Source: JAJYSO01 sp964451785 (GTDB lineage: Bacteria; Bacteroidota; Bacteroidia; Flavobacteriales; Flavobacteriaceae). From it: DNA of 64,000 bases. Each line of letters opens with the position of its first letter. Within the stretch, counting starts at the first letter, position 1. The stretch spans positions 10,794-74,793 of the forward strand of contig CAYVJG010000013.1 of the NCBI GenBank assembly GCA_964451785.1, given 5' to 3'. Positions 19,652 through 27,856 of the stretch are shown piece by piece. Below the pieces are notes generated by a model. It worked only from the letters and a program-made list of their open reading frames with translations. It did not search any database and was not told the origin of the DNA. A program made the position numbers and the translations under genes.

Positions 19652-20821
19652 TCAATACATCAATCCGAAATGCCATAGGGGAATCGTGTTTAAAAATCCA
19701 CTTTCAATGCCATCTTTCACCACAAAGCCATTTTTGGCACTCTTGAGCTGTTTTAAGCCTTTATTTTTTCCGCCAACTTCAAAGTCTACCGTACCAATTT
19801 TAAAATCAGCCAAGGTAGAAGCGTAAACCTGATGATTAACACTTAGTTGATTCAGAAAAAAGCTTTCTCTATTATTCCCTGTATTCTGATTTTCTTTGAC
19901 CAAGCTATAGCTCAAATTTGTGTTGTCTAGATAGACCTTATCCACCTTTCCGAGTGCTCGAACGCCTGTTGTAGAAGCTCTCAATTGTGCAATCATTCCG
20001 GCCTCTTCCAAATAAAGAAGGTAATCTGCTATATTATTTCGACTGATGTTGAGTAGCTCAGCTATTTTGCTCTTATTGGGTTTAAATGGGACACTTTCTG
20101 CTATAATGGCTAATAGCTGTTTTAATTTTCTACCCGTTGCCACATTCATCCCGGCATAGGTAGGAATATCTATTTCTAAGGTTTGATTAACCACTTGTTG
20201 CAGTCGCAAATCAAAATCATCTTCTAAGGCAAACGGATAATAGCCTCGCTTCAAATAGTCAGCAAACAAAGGCAATGGGTGTGTTATTTGTGGCACTTTT
20301 ACCTGATGATTGAGAATTTCATCTAAACTAAAGGTAGGGATTTCAATGTGATGAAACAGTTTTAAATATTCGCAAAAAGACAAGCCTTGCATGGTATAAA
20401 TCACCGCTCTACGACTTAAATCTGAAGTACCCTTTTTGATATCGAGTACTGATGAACCGGTAAACACCACTTTTAAATCTTGGTGATAATCATATATTAA
20501 TTTCAGTTCCTTAGCCCAATCGGGGTATTTGTGTATTTCATCAACAAACAAATACTGGCCTCCTGATTTCACAAAATCATCCGCCAAATCTATCAAACGG
20601 TGCTTAGCGAAATAAAAATCTTCGGCGGTAACGTATAAAGTTTTATGAGTGTCGAGATGAGTTTTGATATATTGTAAAATCAAGGTAGTTTTCCCTACAC
20701 CTCGGGGACCAATAAGTCCTAACAATCTATTTTCCCAATTTATCTGATAATAGGAATAGCGTACAAATGCTGTACTGACTTGGGAAATCAATTTATTAGA
20801 ATATTCAAATAACGCATCCAT
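19652..20821 (-). CDS. AAA ATPase with C-terminal DUF4143 domain (ATPase 1)
   Basis: 389 residues. AAA_14-type ATPase with Walker A GPRGVGKTT (about 38-46), Walker B YLFVDEIHKYPDW and a sensor segment VVFTGSSVLD, followed by a DUF4143 region with a winged-helix-like part (KIAELLNISRNNIADYLLYLE) and a degraded nuclease-like end (VDFEVGGKNKG). The family is widespread in Bacteroidota and archaea, and its cellular role is unsettled. Two perfect or near-perfect TGCACT-N5-AGTGC palindromes stand upstream. The gene is flanked by 0.2-kb direct repeats. It is more divergent than ATPases 2 and 3 of this window, for instance GPRGVGKTT instead of GIRRxGKST. Likely an accessory, mobile gene. Confidence 0.85.
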   Translation of the reverse strand: MDALFEYSNKLISQVSTAFVRYSYYQINWENRLLGLIGPRGVGKTTLILQYIKTHLDTHKTLYVTAEDFYFAKHRLIDLADDFVKSGGQYLFVDEIHKYPDWAKELKLIYDYHQDLKVVFTGSSVLDIKKGTSDLSRRAVIYTMQGLSFCEYLKLFHHIEIPTFSLDEILNHQVKVPQITHPLPLFADYLKRGYYPFALEDDFDLRLQQVVNQTLEIDIPTYAGMNVATGRKLKQLLAIIAESVPFKPNKSKIAELLNISRNNIADYLLYLEEAGMIAQLRASTTGVRALGKVDKVYLDNTNLSYSLVKENQNTGNNRESFFLNQLSVNHQVYASTLADFKIGTVDFEVGGKNKGLKQLKSAKNGFVVKDGIESGFLNTIPLWHFGLMY

Positions 20822-20853
20822 AGTAGTTAGATTTAGGCTAATATAGTCAATTT

Positions 20854-20902
20854 TGCACTATTTCAGTGCGATTTATATAAATATTTGCACTGTCGCAGTG
20901 CA
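20854..20902 (-). promoter_or_regulatory. Two operator-like palindromes upstream of ATPase 1
   Basis: TGCACT-ATTTC-AGTGCG at 20854-20870 and TGCACT-GTCGC-AGTGCA at 20886-20902: the same half-site and spacer length twice, centres 32 bp (about three helical turns) apart. The first lies where the -33 region of a promoter with the -7-like TATATTAG (20838-20845) would be. Likely binding sites for a dimeric repressor or for the ATPase itself. Confidence 0.65.
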
Positions 20903-21270
20903 TTTTAGAATCAAGCTTGATTGCCTGCTTTAGGCGGTCTTTGGCTGTTGGGTTTGGGTTTGTTGAGGACTCTAATCTTTCTTTGATTCACGAGTTCCTG
21001 AATCGAGTTCGGGATGACAGGTCAAAGGGCGCTGCGAATGATGTTACTCAGGATGACGCTTGATTTTTGTCCTCCCTGAAAATCAAAAAAACTAGTGTCC
21101 TTGTCATCCTGAAAAATTTCGACCTTAGGAGAAATTTATTCAGGATCTCGACCTGCTAAGAAGGACGATCATATTATCAGCACATAATATCCTGAATCAA
21201 GTTCAGGATGACAGGTCAGGATGACGCTTGATTTTGCTTAGCATCTTTTCCTCGCCTTCTGCTCTCGCTG

Positions 21271-21611
21271 CCGCACGAATCCTTTCGTGTGGTTCCGTAG
21301 TTAGTGTTACTGACCCATTGAATTTTACGATCATCTTAACAGAAGTACTTCTCCTCGCCATCGACGGCGCGTTTCACTGGTTTTCTACGGCAATTAAAAA
21401 TAGGCCAATTCTTTTTGATCTTTCTTTGATATTGGTATCTGGGAAAGATTACGAGTTTGATTACCTGCCTTTGGTTGTTGGCTTGACACCTTTTCTAAAG
21501 TTCAAAACTTTAGAAAAGGGAAAATTTACATCCTCCTAATTCCTAGTCTTCAATTCATTTATGCCGAGCAAAAGGCGCTCCCTTTAGGGCTGGGGAATTC
21601 GCCTTTTGCGG
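21271..21611 (+). repeat. Long intergenic module, copy left of serS
   Basis: Starts GCCGCACGAATCC and ends in CTTTTGCGG. Nearly identical to 23339-23681, in the same orientation, so the pair brackets serS. Its second half recurs at about 26926-27125 and, more divergently, at 59246-59375. It contains the inverted repeat CTAAAGTT/AACTTTAG. Confidence 0.85.
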
Positions 21612-21724
21612 TTCGTAATAGCTCATCGTCATCTCGAGTGATTTCAAATGACAACGCAGGAGGAGGTTCGTTAAATGTAAAAACCTCCAAAATCTTTAAG
21701 ATCTTAGAGGTTTGTCGATATATA

Positions 21725-21799
21725 ATACGGAAGTGACATTCAAAATGGATCAATCTTCCTGTTAAAATATTTAGTCTATTTTAAAAATCATTTCCGTAT
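21725..21799. mobile_element. MITE-like hairpin element, ATACGGAAATGA family, copy 2 (75 bp)
   Basis: Terminal inverted repeats ATACGGAAGTGA and TCATTTCCGTAT match at 11 of 12 positions. The right half (ATATTTAGTCTATTT and on) matches copies 1 and 3. It lies 15 bp after the stop of serS on the minus strand, so its hairpin may end that transcript. Confidence 0.75.
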
Positions 21800-21813
21800 A
21801 AAAGCGCAAAGGC

Positions 21814-23088
21814 TTAGTTTGTAATTTTTGTAAATCCGGTGTACGGTTGAAGTACTTTAGGAATAAGGATTCCGTCTTCGGTTTGGTAATTTTCTAGGAT
21901 TCCAGCCATCACGCGAGGCAAGGCTAAGCTACTACCATTAAGGGTATGCGCCAAATGTTTTTTACCATCAGCATCTTTATAGCGCAACTTAAGGCGATTA
22001 CTTTGGTAGGTTTCGAAGTTTGACACTGATGAAATTTCTAGCCAACGTTCTTGTCCGGTAGAATAGACTTCAAAATCGTATGTAATAGCGGCTGTAAAAC
22101 TCAAATCGCCACCACATAAGCGCAAAATTCGGTAAGGTAATTCGAGTTCGCGCAACAAGATTTTGACGTGTTCAATCATCTCGTCTAATTTACCATAAGA
22201 AGTTTCTTGTTTGGTAACATTGACAATTTCCACTTTATTAAACTGATGCAAGCGATTTAAACCGCGTACATTGGCGCCATATGAACCCGCTTCACGACGA
22301 AAACAAGGCGTATAAGCTGTACATGAAATTGGTAATTCTCGTTCTTCTAGCAATACATCGCGATACATATTAGTCAAAGGCACCTCAGCCGTCGGAATCA
22401 AATACAAATCATCCTGACCAACGTGATACATTTGCCCTTCTTTGTCCGGCAATTGACCGGTGCCCAACCCTGAAGCCTCATTAACCATTAATGGCAATTC
22501 GTATTCGGTATAGCCGGCTTGTGTATTTTTATCTAAAAAATAAGCGATTAAAGCGCGTTGTAGGCGTGCACCTTTTCCTTTATAAATAGGAAAGCCTGCC
22601 CCAGTTACTTTATTGCCCAGTTCAAAATCTATTAAATCGTATTTTTTAGCCAACTCCCAGTGTGGCAAAGCATTTTCACCTAAATCAGGTACTTGACCTT
22701 CTTGGAAGATTTCCTCATTATCAGCATCAGATTTGCCAAAAGGAACCGCATCATTAGGAATATTAGGAATAGTCAAAAGCGCTTGTTCCAACTCTTCAGC
22801 CGCCGCCGTCATTTCAGCAGAAAGCGTTTTAGATTGTTCTTTTAACTCTGCAGACTGAGTTTTTAAGACATTCGCCTGCTCTGCTTTACCCGTTTTGTAA
22901 AGTTGACCGATTTCTTTTGACAATCGGTTGGCTTCTGCTAAGGTTTCATCTAGAGCAGTTTGTGAAGAACGGCGAGTTTCATCGAGTTGTAAGACCTTGT
23001 CAAAAATAACTTCCGCGTCAAAATTGCGCTTTTTTAAAGCAGCGATATAAGCGTCTTTGTGCGCTTGTATAAGATGAGGTTGTAACAT
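21814..23088 (-). CDS. serS: Serine--tRNA ligase
   Basis: Charges tRNA-Ser (and tRNA-Sec where present) with serine in the cytosol. 424 residues, the usual length. The N-terminal tRNA-binding coiled coil spans about 30-100, and the class II catalytic core shows TAEVPLTNMYRD, the motif 2 region CFRREAGSYG and the motif 3 region LNGSSLALPRVMAGILENYQ. A -7-like box TAAATTTG on the minus strand lies at 23113-23120. An essential gene standing alone between 0.34-kb direct repeats is unusual: recombination between them would delete it. Confidence 0.96.
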   Translation of the reverse strand: MLQPHLIQAHKDAYIAALKKRNFDAEVIFDKVLQLDETRRSSQTALDETLAEANRLSKEIGQLYKTGKAEQANVLKTQSAELKEQSKTLSAEMTAAAEELEQALLTIPNIPNDAVPFGKSDADNEEIFQEGQVPDLGENALPHWELAKKYDLIDFELGNKVTGAGFPIYKGKGARLQRALIAYFLDKNTQAGYTEYELPLMVNEASGLGTGQLPDKEGQMYHVGQDDLYLIPTAEVPLTNMYRDVLLEERELPISCTAYTPCFRREAGSYGANVRGLNRLHQFNKVEIVNVTKQETSYGKLDEMIEHVKILLRELELPYRILRLCGGDLSFTAAITYDFEVYSTGQERWLEISSVSNFETYQSNRLKLRYKDADGKKHLAHTLNGSSLALPRVMAGILENYQTEDGILIPKVLQPYTGFTKITN

Positions 23089-23758
23089 AAGATTTCAACT
23101 TTACATAAAATGCAAATTTACATATTTGTCGGTTAAAGAAGGTTTAAATAAAGCCCAATTCACATGATTTTATTTCGAGAAGAAATTTATTCAGGATCTC
23201 AGCGTGTTCCGTGTTCCGTATTCTGTGTTCCGTATTCTGTGTTCCGTGTTCCGTTTTTTCGTACTGCCCTGACCCTAAAGGGAGTCGAAAAAACTACTGC
23301 CTCACTTGTATATTCTCTTTAAATGTCACGCCATCGCCGCCGCACGAATCCTTTCGTGTGGTTCCGTAGTTAGTGTTACTGACCCATTGAGTTTTATGAT
23401 CATCTTAACAGAAGTACTTCTCCTCGCCATCGACAGCGCGTTTCACTGGTTTTCTACGGCAATTAAAAAATAGGCCAATTCTTTTTGATCTTTCTTTGAT
23501 ATTGGTATCTGGGAAAGATTACGAGTTTGATTACCTGCCTTTGGCTGTTGGCTTGACACCTTTTCTAAAGTTCAAAACTTTAAAAAAGGGAAAATTTACA
23601 TTTCCCCTAATTCCTAGTCTTTAATTCATTTATGCCGAGCAAAAGGCGCTTCTTTTAGGGCTGGGGAATTGGGCTTTTGCGATTTTCCGTTTTACGGATT
23701 TACTGAATACTGATTTCTCTCCACAGCCGCGTCTCACCCAGAAAAGTTTATAATCAAA
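23089..23758. repeat. Repeat mosaic between serS and ATPase 2
   Basis: No gene. Contains the serS promoter region, a partial REP hairpin (about 23174-23199), a tandem run of TTCCGTG(T/A)-type octamers (about 23205-23256), a block at 23249-23333 shared with 25072 and 26424 onward, and the second copy of the serS-flanking module (23339-23681). Confidence 0.85.
23339..23681 (+). repeat. Long intergenic module, copy right of serS
   Basis: Near-identical to 21271-21611 in the same orientation, with a few substitutions and one extra A in the GGCAATTAAAAA stretch. Its right end runs into the 3' end of the ATPase 2 gene. Confidence 0.85.
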
Positions 23759-24985
23759 TCAAACTTTCATCATTTTTTTTAAATCAAGTTGGTGCATAGG
23801 AATTACGTGAATGGTTTTATGACTGGATACAATTGTATCAGCTTGATTCAACGTAATGATAAAGCCCTCTTCCATGCCAAAAAAACGCATAGCCTCCCAC
23901 AAGCCATCTTGCTCTCTTCGTTGATTATCCACATGCAACTTTGCACAAACCTGGATCAACGCTATAGGTTGATGGTTTTTACAAATCACAAAATCGCATT
24001 CCGAGTCATTTTCATTAAAGTAATAAATTTCAACGGGATAGCGCCTGAATTCCCAAAACACCAAATTTTCAAATTTACGGCCCACATCTTCGGTAAAAGA
24101 CGGCGTAATGGCAGTTTGTAATCCATTATCGATGAAATAAACCTTACGAGGATTCACCAATTGTTTTTTATAGGAATAGGCGAATTTCGGAACCAAATGG
24201 ATTAAATATACATCTTCTAAAAAAGTTAAATATTCTAATACCGTAGCCGTACTTTTTACCCCAATAACAGATCGCAGTTTATTGGCGGATATTAAATTAC
24301 CGACATTAGCAACCACAAACATCAATAGGTTTTTCAACGGTTTATCATCCCGAATACCATGCCGCACTGTAATATCCCGATAAAGGATATCGTTGACCAA
24401 TGCAGCTAATATATCAGGGTTTTCAGAATTCACAAATTGTGGGAAGCCACCGATATGAAGATAATTCAACAAAGATCCCTCGCTTTCGGCCTGTGATTTG
24501 TAGGCGCAAAACTCTCGATAGGAAAAGGGGAACAGTTCTTTTGAAAGGTGCCTTCCGGTAAGCTTTGTACCCAACTCCCTACTCAACAGAGAAGCGTTAG
24601 AACCCGTGATCACTACCTTATAGCCTTCATCCAGCTTGCCACGCACATATATTTCCCAATTTTCTACGACTTGTATCTCGTCAAAAAACAAGAGATTCAC
24701 TTCCGGTTTCGCTTTTATAAGCTCATCCAAAAGGCGAAAATCAGAAAATTCGAAATTATAGAGTTTGGGGGTATCAAAATTGATGAACAAAGTGGTATCC
24801 GTTCGCTTTTGCATCAGTTGACCCAGCAGCGTACTCTTCCCACAACGTCGAATTCCTGAAATAATCAAGGCAAAATCAGGGATCAGTTCCAACTGTTCCA
24901 GCAACAGACGGGGAAAGGTATTATCACCCGTTATCCGCTGGCTTTGCGCTGCTACTACATCCTCCAAATCCGATAAACTAAGCAT
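23759..24985 (-). CDS. AAA ATPase with C-terminal DUF4143 domain (ATPase 2)
   Basis: 408 residues. Walker A SGIRRCGKSTLL (about 41-52), Walker B LLFFDEIQVVENWE, sensor KVVITGSNASLLS, then a DUF4143 part whose end carries a PD-(D/E)XK-like pattern (NDSECDFVICKN, then IALIQVCAKL). The conserved KELFPFSYREFCAY and LPYRDITV-like DILYRDITVRHGI blocks are typical of the family. Closest in the window to ATPase 3, more distant from ATPase 1. It has a canonical Bacteroidota promoter (TTTG-N19-TATCTTTG) with a palindrome overlapping the -33 element, suggesting repression or autoregulation. Lies between direct repeats. Role unknown. Confidence 0.87.
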   Translation of the reverse strand: MLSLSDLEDVVAAQSQRITGDNTFPRLLLEQLELIPDFALIISGIRRCGKSTLLGQLMQKRTDTTLFINFDTPKLYNFEFSDFRLLDELIKAKPEVNLLFFDEIQVVENWEIYVRGKLDEGYKVVITGSNASLLSRELGTKLTGRHLSKELFPFSYREFCAYKSQAESEGSLLNYLHIGGFPQFVNSENPDILAALVNDILYRDITVRHGIRDDKPLKNLLMFVVANVGNLISANKLRSVIGVKSTATVLEYLTFLEDVYLIHLVPKFAYSYKKQLVNPRKVYFIDNGLQTAITPSFTEDVGRKFENLVFWEFRRYPVEIYYFNENDSECDFVICKNHQPIALIQVCAKLHVDNQRREQDGLWEAMRFFGMEEGFIITLNQADTIVSSHKTIHVIPMHQLDLKKMMKV

Positions 24986-25008
24986 TTTCTATCTCTTTTA
25001 AGTCTACC

Positions 25009-25066
25009 AAAGATAATCTTTTCATTTGTAACAAACAAAAGTATTTATTAGTAATAAACACTTTTG
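25009..25066 (-). promoter_or_regulatory. Promoter and overlapping palindromic operator of ATPase 2
   Basis: On the minus strand TTTG (25036-25039), 19 bases, then TATCTTTG (25009-25016): the Bacteroidota -33/-7 arrangement, with transcription starting about 18 bases before the ATG. A palindrome with 14-base arms (25036-25049 and 25053-25066, 13 of 14 paired, core TTTATT-AGT-AATAAA) starts exactly at the -33 element, a position suited to a repressor. Confidence 0.72.
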
Positions 25067-25071
25067 TAATA

Positions 25072-25212
25072 TTCCGTTTTTTCGTTTTGCCCCGACCCTA
25101 AAGGGAGTCGAAAAAACTACTGCCTCACTTGTATGTTATCTTTAAATGTCACGCCCCAAACCTGTCTTCCTGAAAAATTTCGACCTTAGGAGAAATTTAT
25201 TCAGGATCTCCA
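25072..25212 (+). repeat. Direct repeat left of the toxin-antitoxin pair
   Basis: About 140 bp starting TTCCGTTTTTTCG and ending in a REP-like hairpin (25165-25210). Almost identical to 26424-26562. Its first 85 bp also recur at 23249-23333, on the far side of ATPase 2. Confidence 0.85.
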
Positions 25213-25263
25213 TTTGCTAAGGGAAAGCAATATACTCAATGAAGTTTGCAGCGTGAAACTCAT

Positions 25264-25719
25264 TCAACTATCCCTGTTCAATAAGCGTTTATATTTTCTT
25301 TTGACCATCTTGGAGTGCTTAAGACAATTTATGAGTTCTGTGAAGAGTTTCGGTTTCATTGCTCCCCAGATTTCATAATCAGCTCCCTCTATTTTGTATA
25401 GCTCATCGAGCTGTTCAACGCTAAAAGTGTCGAGTTGATGACCATAGACATGGGTGGGGAAATCAAACTGTTTTTCATCAATTGTCACCGCTACATCAGG
25501 TGAAAAAACAAAGCAATTCAAATTGATTTCCGGTAATTCCACACAGCCTTGTTCCGGAGTGTCTCTAGCGGGGATATTATCTCGCCGGGTAGGTAAACTC
25601 GCCAGAATAGAATTTCCTTTCTCATTTTTAAGAACAATAAAATATTTGTTTTTAGGAGCAGATTTGCCATTTTTAAAGTAAAATGGTGTAAAGTAGATAA
25701 TCTGTCCTGCTTTATACAT
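25264..25719 (-). CDS. Putative toxin of a Panacea-type toxin-antitoxin pair
   Basis: 151 residues, no family recognised with certainty. The first 60 residues (AGQIIYFTPF, KNKYFIVLKN, ILASLPTRRDNIP) have the rhythm of a small SH3-like barrel as in MazF/PemK RNases, and conserved-looking blocks GCVELPEINLNCFVF and THVYGHQLD follow. The C-terminus is strongly basic (KMVKRKYKRLL). Its ATG overlaps the stop of the upstream Panacea-domain gene by one base (TAATG), so translation is coupled. By context it should be the toxin neutralised by that antitoxin. The RNase activity is a guess. Flanked with its partner by direct repeats. Confidence 0.6.
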   Translation of the reverse strand: MYKAGQIIYFTPFYFKNGKSAPKNKYFIVLKNEKGNSILASLPTRRDNIPARDTPEQGCVELPEINLNCFVFSPDVAVTIDEKQFDFPTHVYGHQLDTFSVEQLDELYKIEGADYEIWGAMKPKLFTELINCLKHSKMVKRKYKRLLNRDS

Positions 25720-26291
25720 TAGTGGCTTTGCTTATAATCTTCAAAAAGTTGTGTTTTACGGGCATCATGTTGTATTAATGTGCCCAAATCAATTTCTAAC
25801 TCAGTAGAATTAATTTCTTCATTTTCCAAAGCTTCCAACAAATTGTACTTTTTAGCTAGCTTATACCAAGGGGATTCTTTTTTGTGTGTAAATGCGACGA
25901 GGTCTCGTGAAGACATTTTACCAAATTGCCCAACTACACGATCGAGCAGTTCCATGTCATAATCTGAAAATTCATCATCGGAAAAATCTTTTTTAGCGGA
26001 AATATAGGTTTTACCACCTTCTTCAGAACGGTTAATGTACGGTTTAAGTAAGTTTGGGTGTGATGATAATTCAATGTAAATATCTTGATCTACCGGTCCA
26101 AACTTCCAGACTTCATAGCGAAGATTCAGAAAGGGAATTCCACTGTTCTTAACGGCAATCTCATCCAATAAATACAGTAACTTCAATGCTTTAGTCTTAG
26201 ACAAAGCAATACAATGCTCAGCAAGATAGATTAAGGTGTTTCCTATCTTGTCAATTTGATCGGCACTGTATTTTGTATAAATCGAACGCAT
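25719..26291 (-). CDS. Panacea (DUF4065/SocA-like) antitoxin
   Basis: 190 residues. The DUF4065 pattern is visible in KALKLLYLLDEIAVKNSGIP (about 38-57) and YEVWKFGPVDQDIYIEL, and in the middle part SSRDLVAFTHKKESPWYKL. Known family members (SocA, PanA) are antitoxins that neutralise very different toxins encoded next to them. It is first in a two-gene unit with a one-base overlap to the putative toxin. A -7 box TATCTTTG lies at 26318-26325, about 20 bases before the start. Antitoxin assignment is by domain and gene order. Confidence 0.8.
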   Translation of the reverse strand: MRSIYTKYSADQIDKIGNTLIYLAEHCIALSKTKALKLLYLLDEIAVKNSGIPFLNLRYEVWKFGPVDQDIYIELSSHPNLLKPYINRSEEGGKTYISAKKDFSDDEFSDYDMELLDRVVGQFGKMSSRDLVAFTHKKESPWYKLAKKYNLLEALENEEINSTELEIDLGTLIQHDARKTQLFEDYKQSH

Positions 26292-26423
26292 AATAGATTA
26301 ATTTACAAAAACATATGCAAAGATACAACTTTAAATAAAAGTAATTTATCGCCTTAGGCATCAAGATCTAGGGATGATACTTAATCGCTCTCCACTTATT
26401 GGTTCTGTGTTTTATATTCCGTG

Positions 26424-26562
26424 TTCCGTTTTTTCGTTTTGCCCCGACCCTAAAGGGAGTCGAAAAAACTACTGCCTCACTTGTATGTTATCTTTAAATG
26501 TCACGCCCCAAACCTGTCTTCCTGAAGAATTTCGACCTTAGGAGAAATTTATTCAGGATCTC
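26424..26562 (+). repeat. Direct repeat right of the toxin-antitoxin pair
   Basis: Near-identical and in the same orientation as 25072-25212. Ends with a REP-like hairpin (26517-26562, CCTGAAGAATTTC / GAAATTTATTCAGG). Together the two copies enclose only the two TA genes and their promoter. Confidence 0.85.
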
Positions 26563-27229
26563 GACCTGCTAAGAAGGACGATCATATTATCAGCACATAA
26601 TATCCTGAATCAAGTTCAGGATGACAGGTCAGGATGACGCTTGATTTTGCTTAGCATCTTTTCCTCGCCTTCTGCTCTCGCTGCCGCACGAATCCTTTCG
26701 TGTGGTTCCTGAATCCTTTCGTGTGATAGCGTGCTGTTTTGGTTATAGCAACAAAAATATATTTGATTTCGGTTTGTACCACACAATACAAGCCTGTGGC
26801 AGCGGGAGAAAATAGCTCTAAGTCTTTTCTTTTTTGCATTGCCCCCCTTCGACTTAGCTCAGGGCAGCGAAAAGAAACAAAAAACGCTAGGCTGATTTTA
26901 TACCAATTAAAAATAGGCCTATTCTTTTTGATTTTTCTTTGATATTGGTATCTGAGAAAGATTACGAGTTTGATTGCCTGCCTTCGGTTGTTGGCTTGAC
27001 ACCTTTTCTAAAGTTCAAAACTTTAGAAAAGGGAAAATTTACATCCTCCTAATTCCTAGTCTTCAATTCATTTATGCCGAGCAAAAGGTACTCCCTTTAG
27101 GGCTGGGGAATTCGTCTTTTGCGGTTTTCCGTATTCCGTATTCCGTTTTACGGACTTACTGAACATGACCTACGGAACACTGCCTTTTCCTTAAAAGCAA
27201 AAACGTTGCTTCCTGTGGAAACAACGTTC

Positions 27230-27391
27230 ATACGAAAGTGACATTCAAAATAGACGAATCTTTCGGTTAAAATTACAAATCTCTGCGTTAAAAATGCTCA
27301 TCATAGCTCTGGCTATGCCTGTGCTTTTTGCCTTGACCTTTGAAATTTTTACTACAAAATATTTAGTCTATTTCAAAAATCACTTTCGTAT
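27230..27391. mobile_element. MITE-like hairpin element, ATACGGAAATGA family, copy 3 (162 bp)
   Basis: Perfect 12-bp terminal inverted repeats ATACGAAAGTGA / TCACTTTCGTAT. Inside, CTTTGAAATTT and ATTTCAAAAAT pair as in copy 1, and about 90 extra bases are present in the left half. It lies 6 bp after the stop codon of the last polysaccharide gene, where it may act as a transcript end. Confidence 0.8.
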
Positions 27392-27397
27392 TGCGTA

Positions 27398-27829
27398 TTA
27401 TTTAGTAATTCTCAATTGCTCTTTATGGGCTACTTCCTTTCGGAGGCCGCTACTGGAAAAGCGGTGTTTGCGCTTATTGAAATAAAAGGCTATTCCGTTT
27501 TCTTCGCAAAATTGGCGACCGGTGAAATTGGTGTCTTTGTATTCATCGCCTATAATGCGTACGTCTATCTGAAAAGACCGCAAAATATCTTCTAAGTCGC
27601 GTTCAGTTTCGTAAGGCACAATTTCATCTACAAATTTGCAGCCTTTGAGTTGAATGTAACGCTCTACAACCGATTGCGTAGGTTTATTTTTTTCAGGGCG
27701 ATCAATCGTGGGATCGGTTTGCAAACAAGCGATTAAATAATCGCATTGTTGCTTGGCTTCTTCTAGCATCTTTACATGCCCGGCATGCAGCAAATCAAAG
27801 GCACTAAAGGTTATTCCGACTTTTTTCAT
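27398..27829 (-). CDS. Cytidylyltransferase-like nucleotidyltransferase
   Basis: 143 residues, a single nucleotidyltransferase domain of the glycerol-3-phosphate cytidylyltransferase/HldE C-terminal type. Signatures are the nucleotide-binding HAGH (about 16-19) after GITFSAFDLL, RPEKNKPTQSVVERY, and a C-terminal FSSSGLRKEV corresponding to the usual S-S-T-x-I/L-R motif. It would activate an alcohol or sugar phosphate with CTP or ATP. As the last gene of the polysaccharide locus it may supply a CDP- or ADP-activated substituent. Starts 27 bp after the dehydratase gene on the same strand. The exact substrate cannot be told. Confidence 0.8.
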   Translation of the reverse strand: MKKVGITFSAFDLLHAGHVKMLEEAKQQCDYLIACLQTDPTIDRPEKNKPTQSVVERYIQLKGCKFVDEIVPYETERDLEDILRSFQIDVRIIGDEYKDTNFTGRQFCEENGIAFYFNKRKHRFSSSGLRKEVAHKEQLRITK

Positions 27830-27856
27830 AGTTAGGTTGGTTTTAGTTATAGCTTA

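Larger units (their letters stand above)
20903..21813. repeat. About 0.9 kb of intergenic repeats between ATPase 1 and serS
   Basis: No gene. Contains the second copy of the ATPase-flanking repeat (20928-21149), a REP-like hairpin at 21104-21149, the perfect hairpin ATCCTGAA-N5-TTCAGGAT (21189-21209), a 341-bp module (21271-21611) repeated on the other side of serS, and a MITE-like hairpin at 21725-21799. About 150 bp at 21144-21297 recur at 26557-26710. The 103-codon frame at 21228-21539 is read through these modules and recurs broken elsewhere, so I do not count it as a gene. Confidence 0.85.
26292..27397. repeat. About 1.1 kb of intergenic repeats between the toxin-antitoxin pair and the polysaccharide locus
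   Basis: No gene. In order: TA promoter (-7 box 26318-26325); direct repeat 26424-26562; perfect hairpin ATCCTGAA-N5-TTCAGGAT (26602-26622); module starting GCCGCACGAATCC (about 26684); a segment with TTTGTACCACAC and GAAACAAAAAACGC shared with the right end of the window; the TTCTAAAGTT module (26926-27125); CCGTATTCCGT repeats; and a 162-bp MITE-like element (27230-27391). Confidence 0.85.

Noticed and set aside
21228..21539. 103-codon frame left of serS
   Set aside because: It runs across the junction of two repeat modules. The corresponding frame is not kept in the copies at 23339 and 26684.
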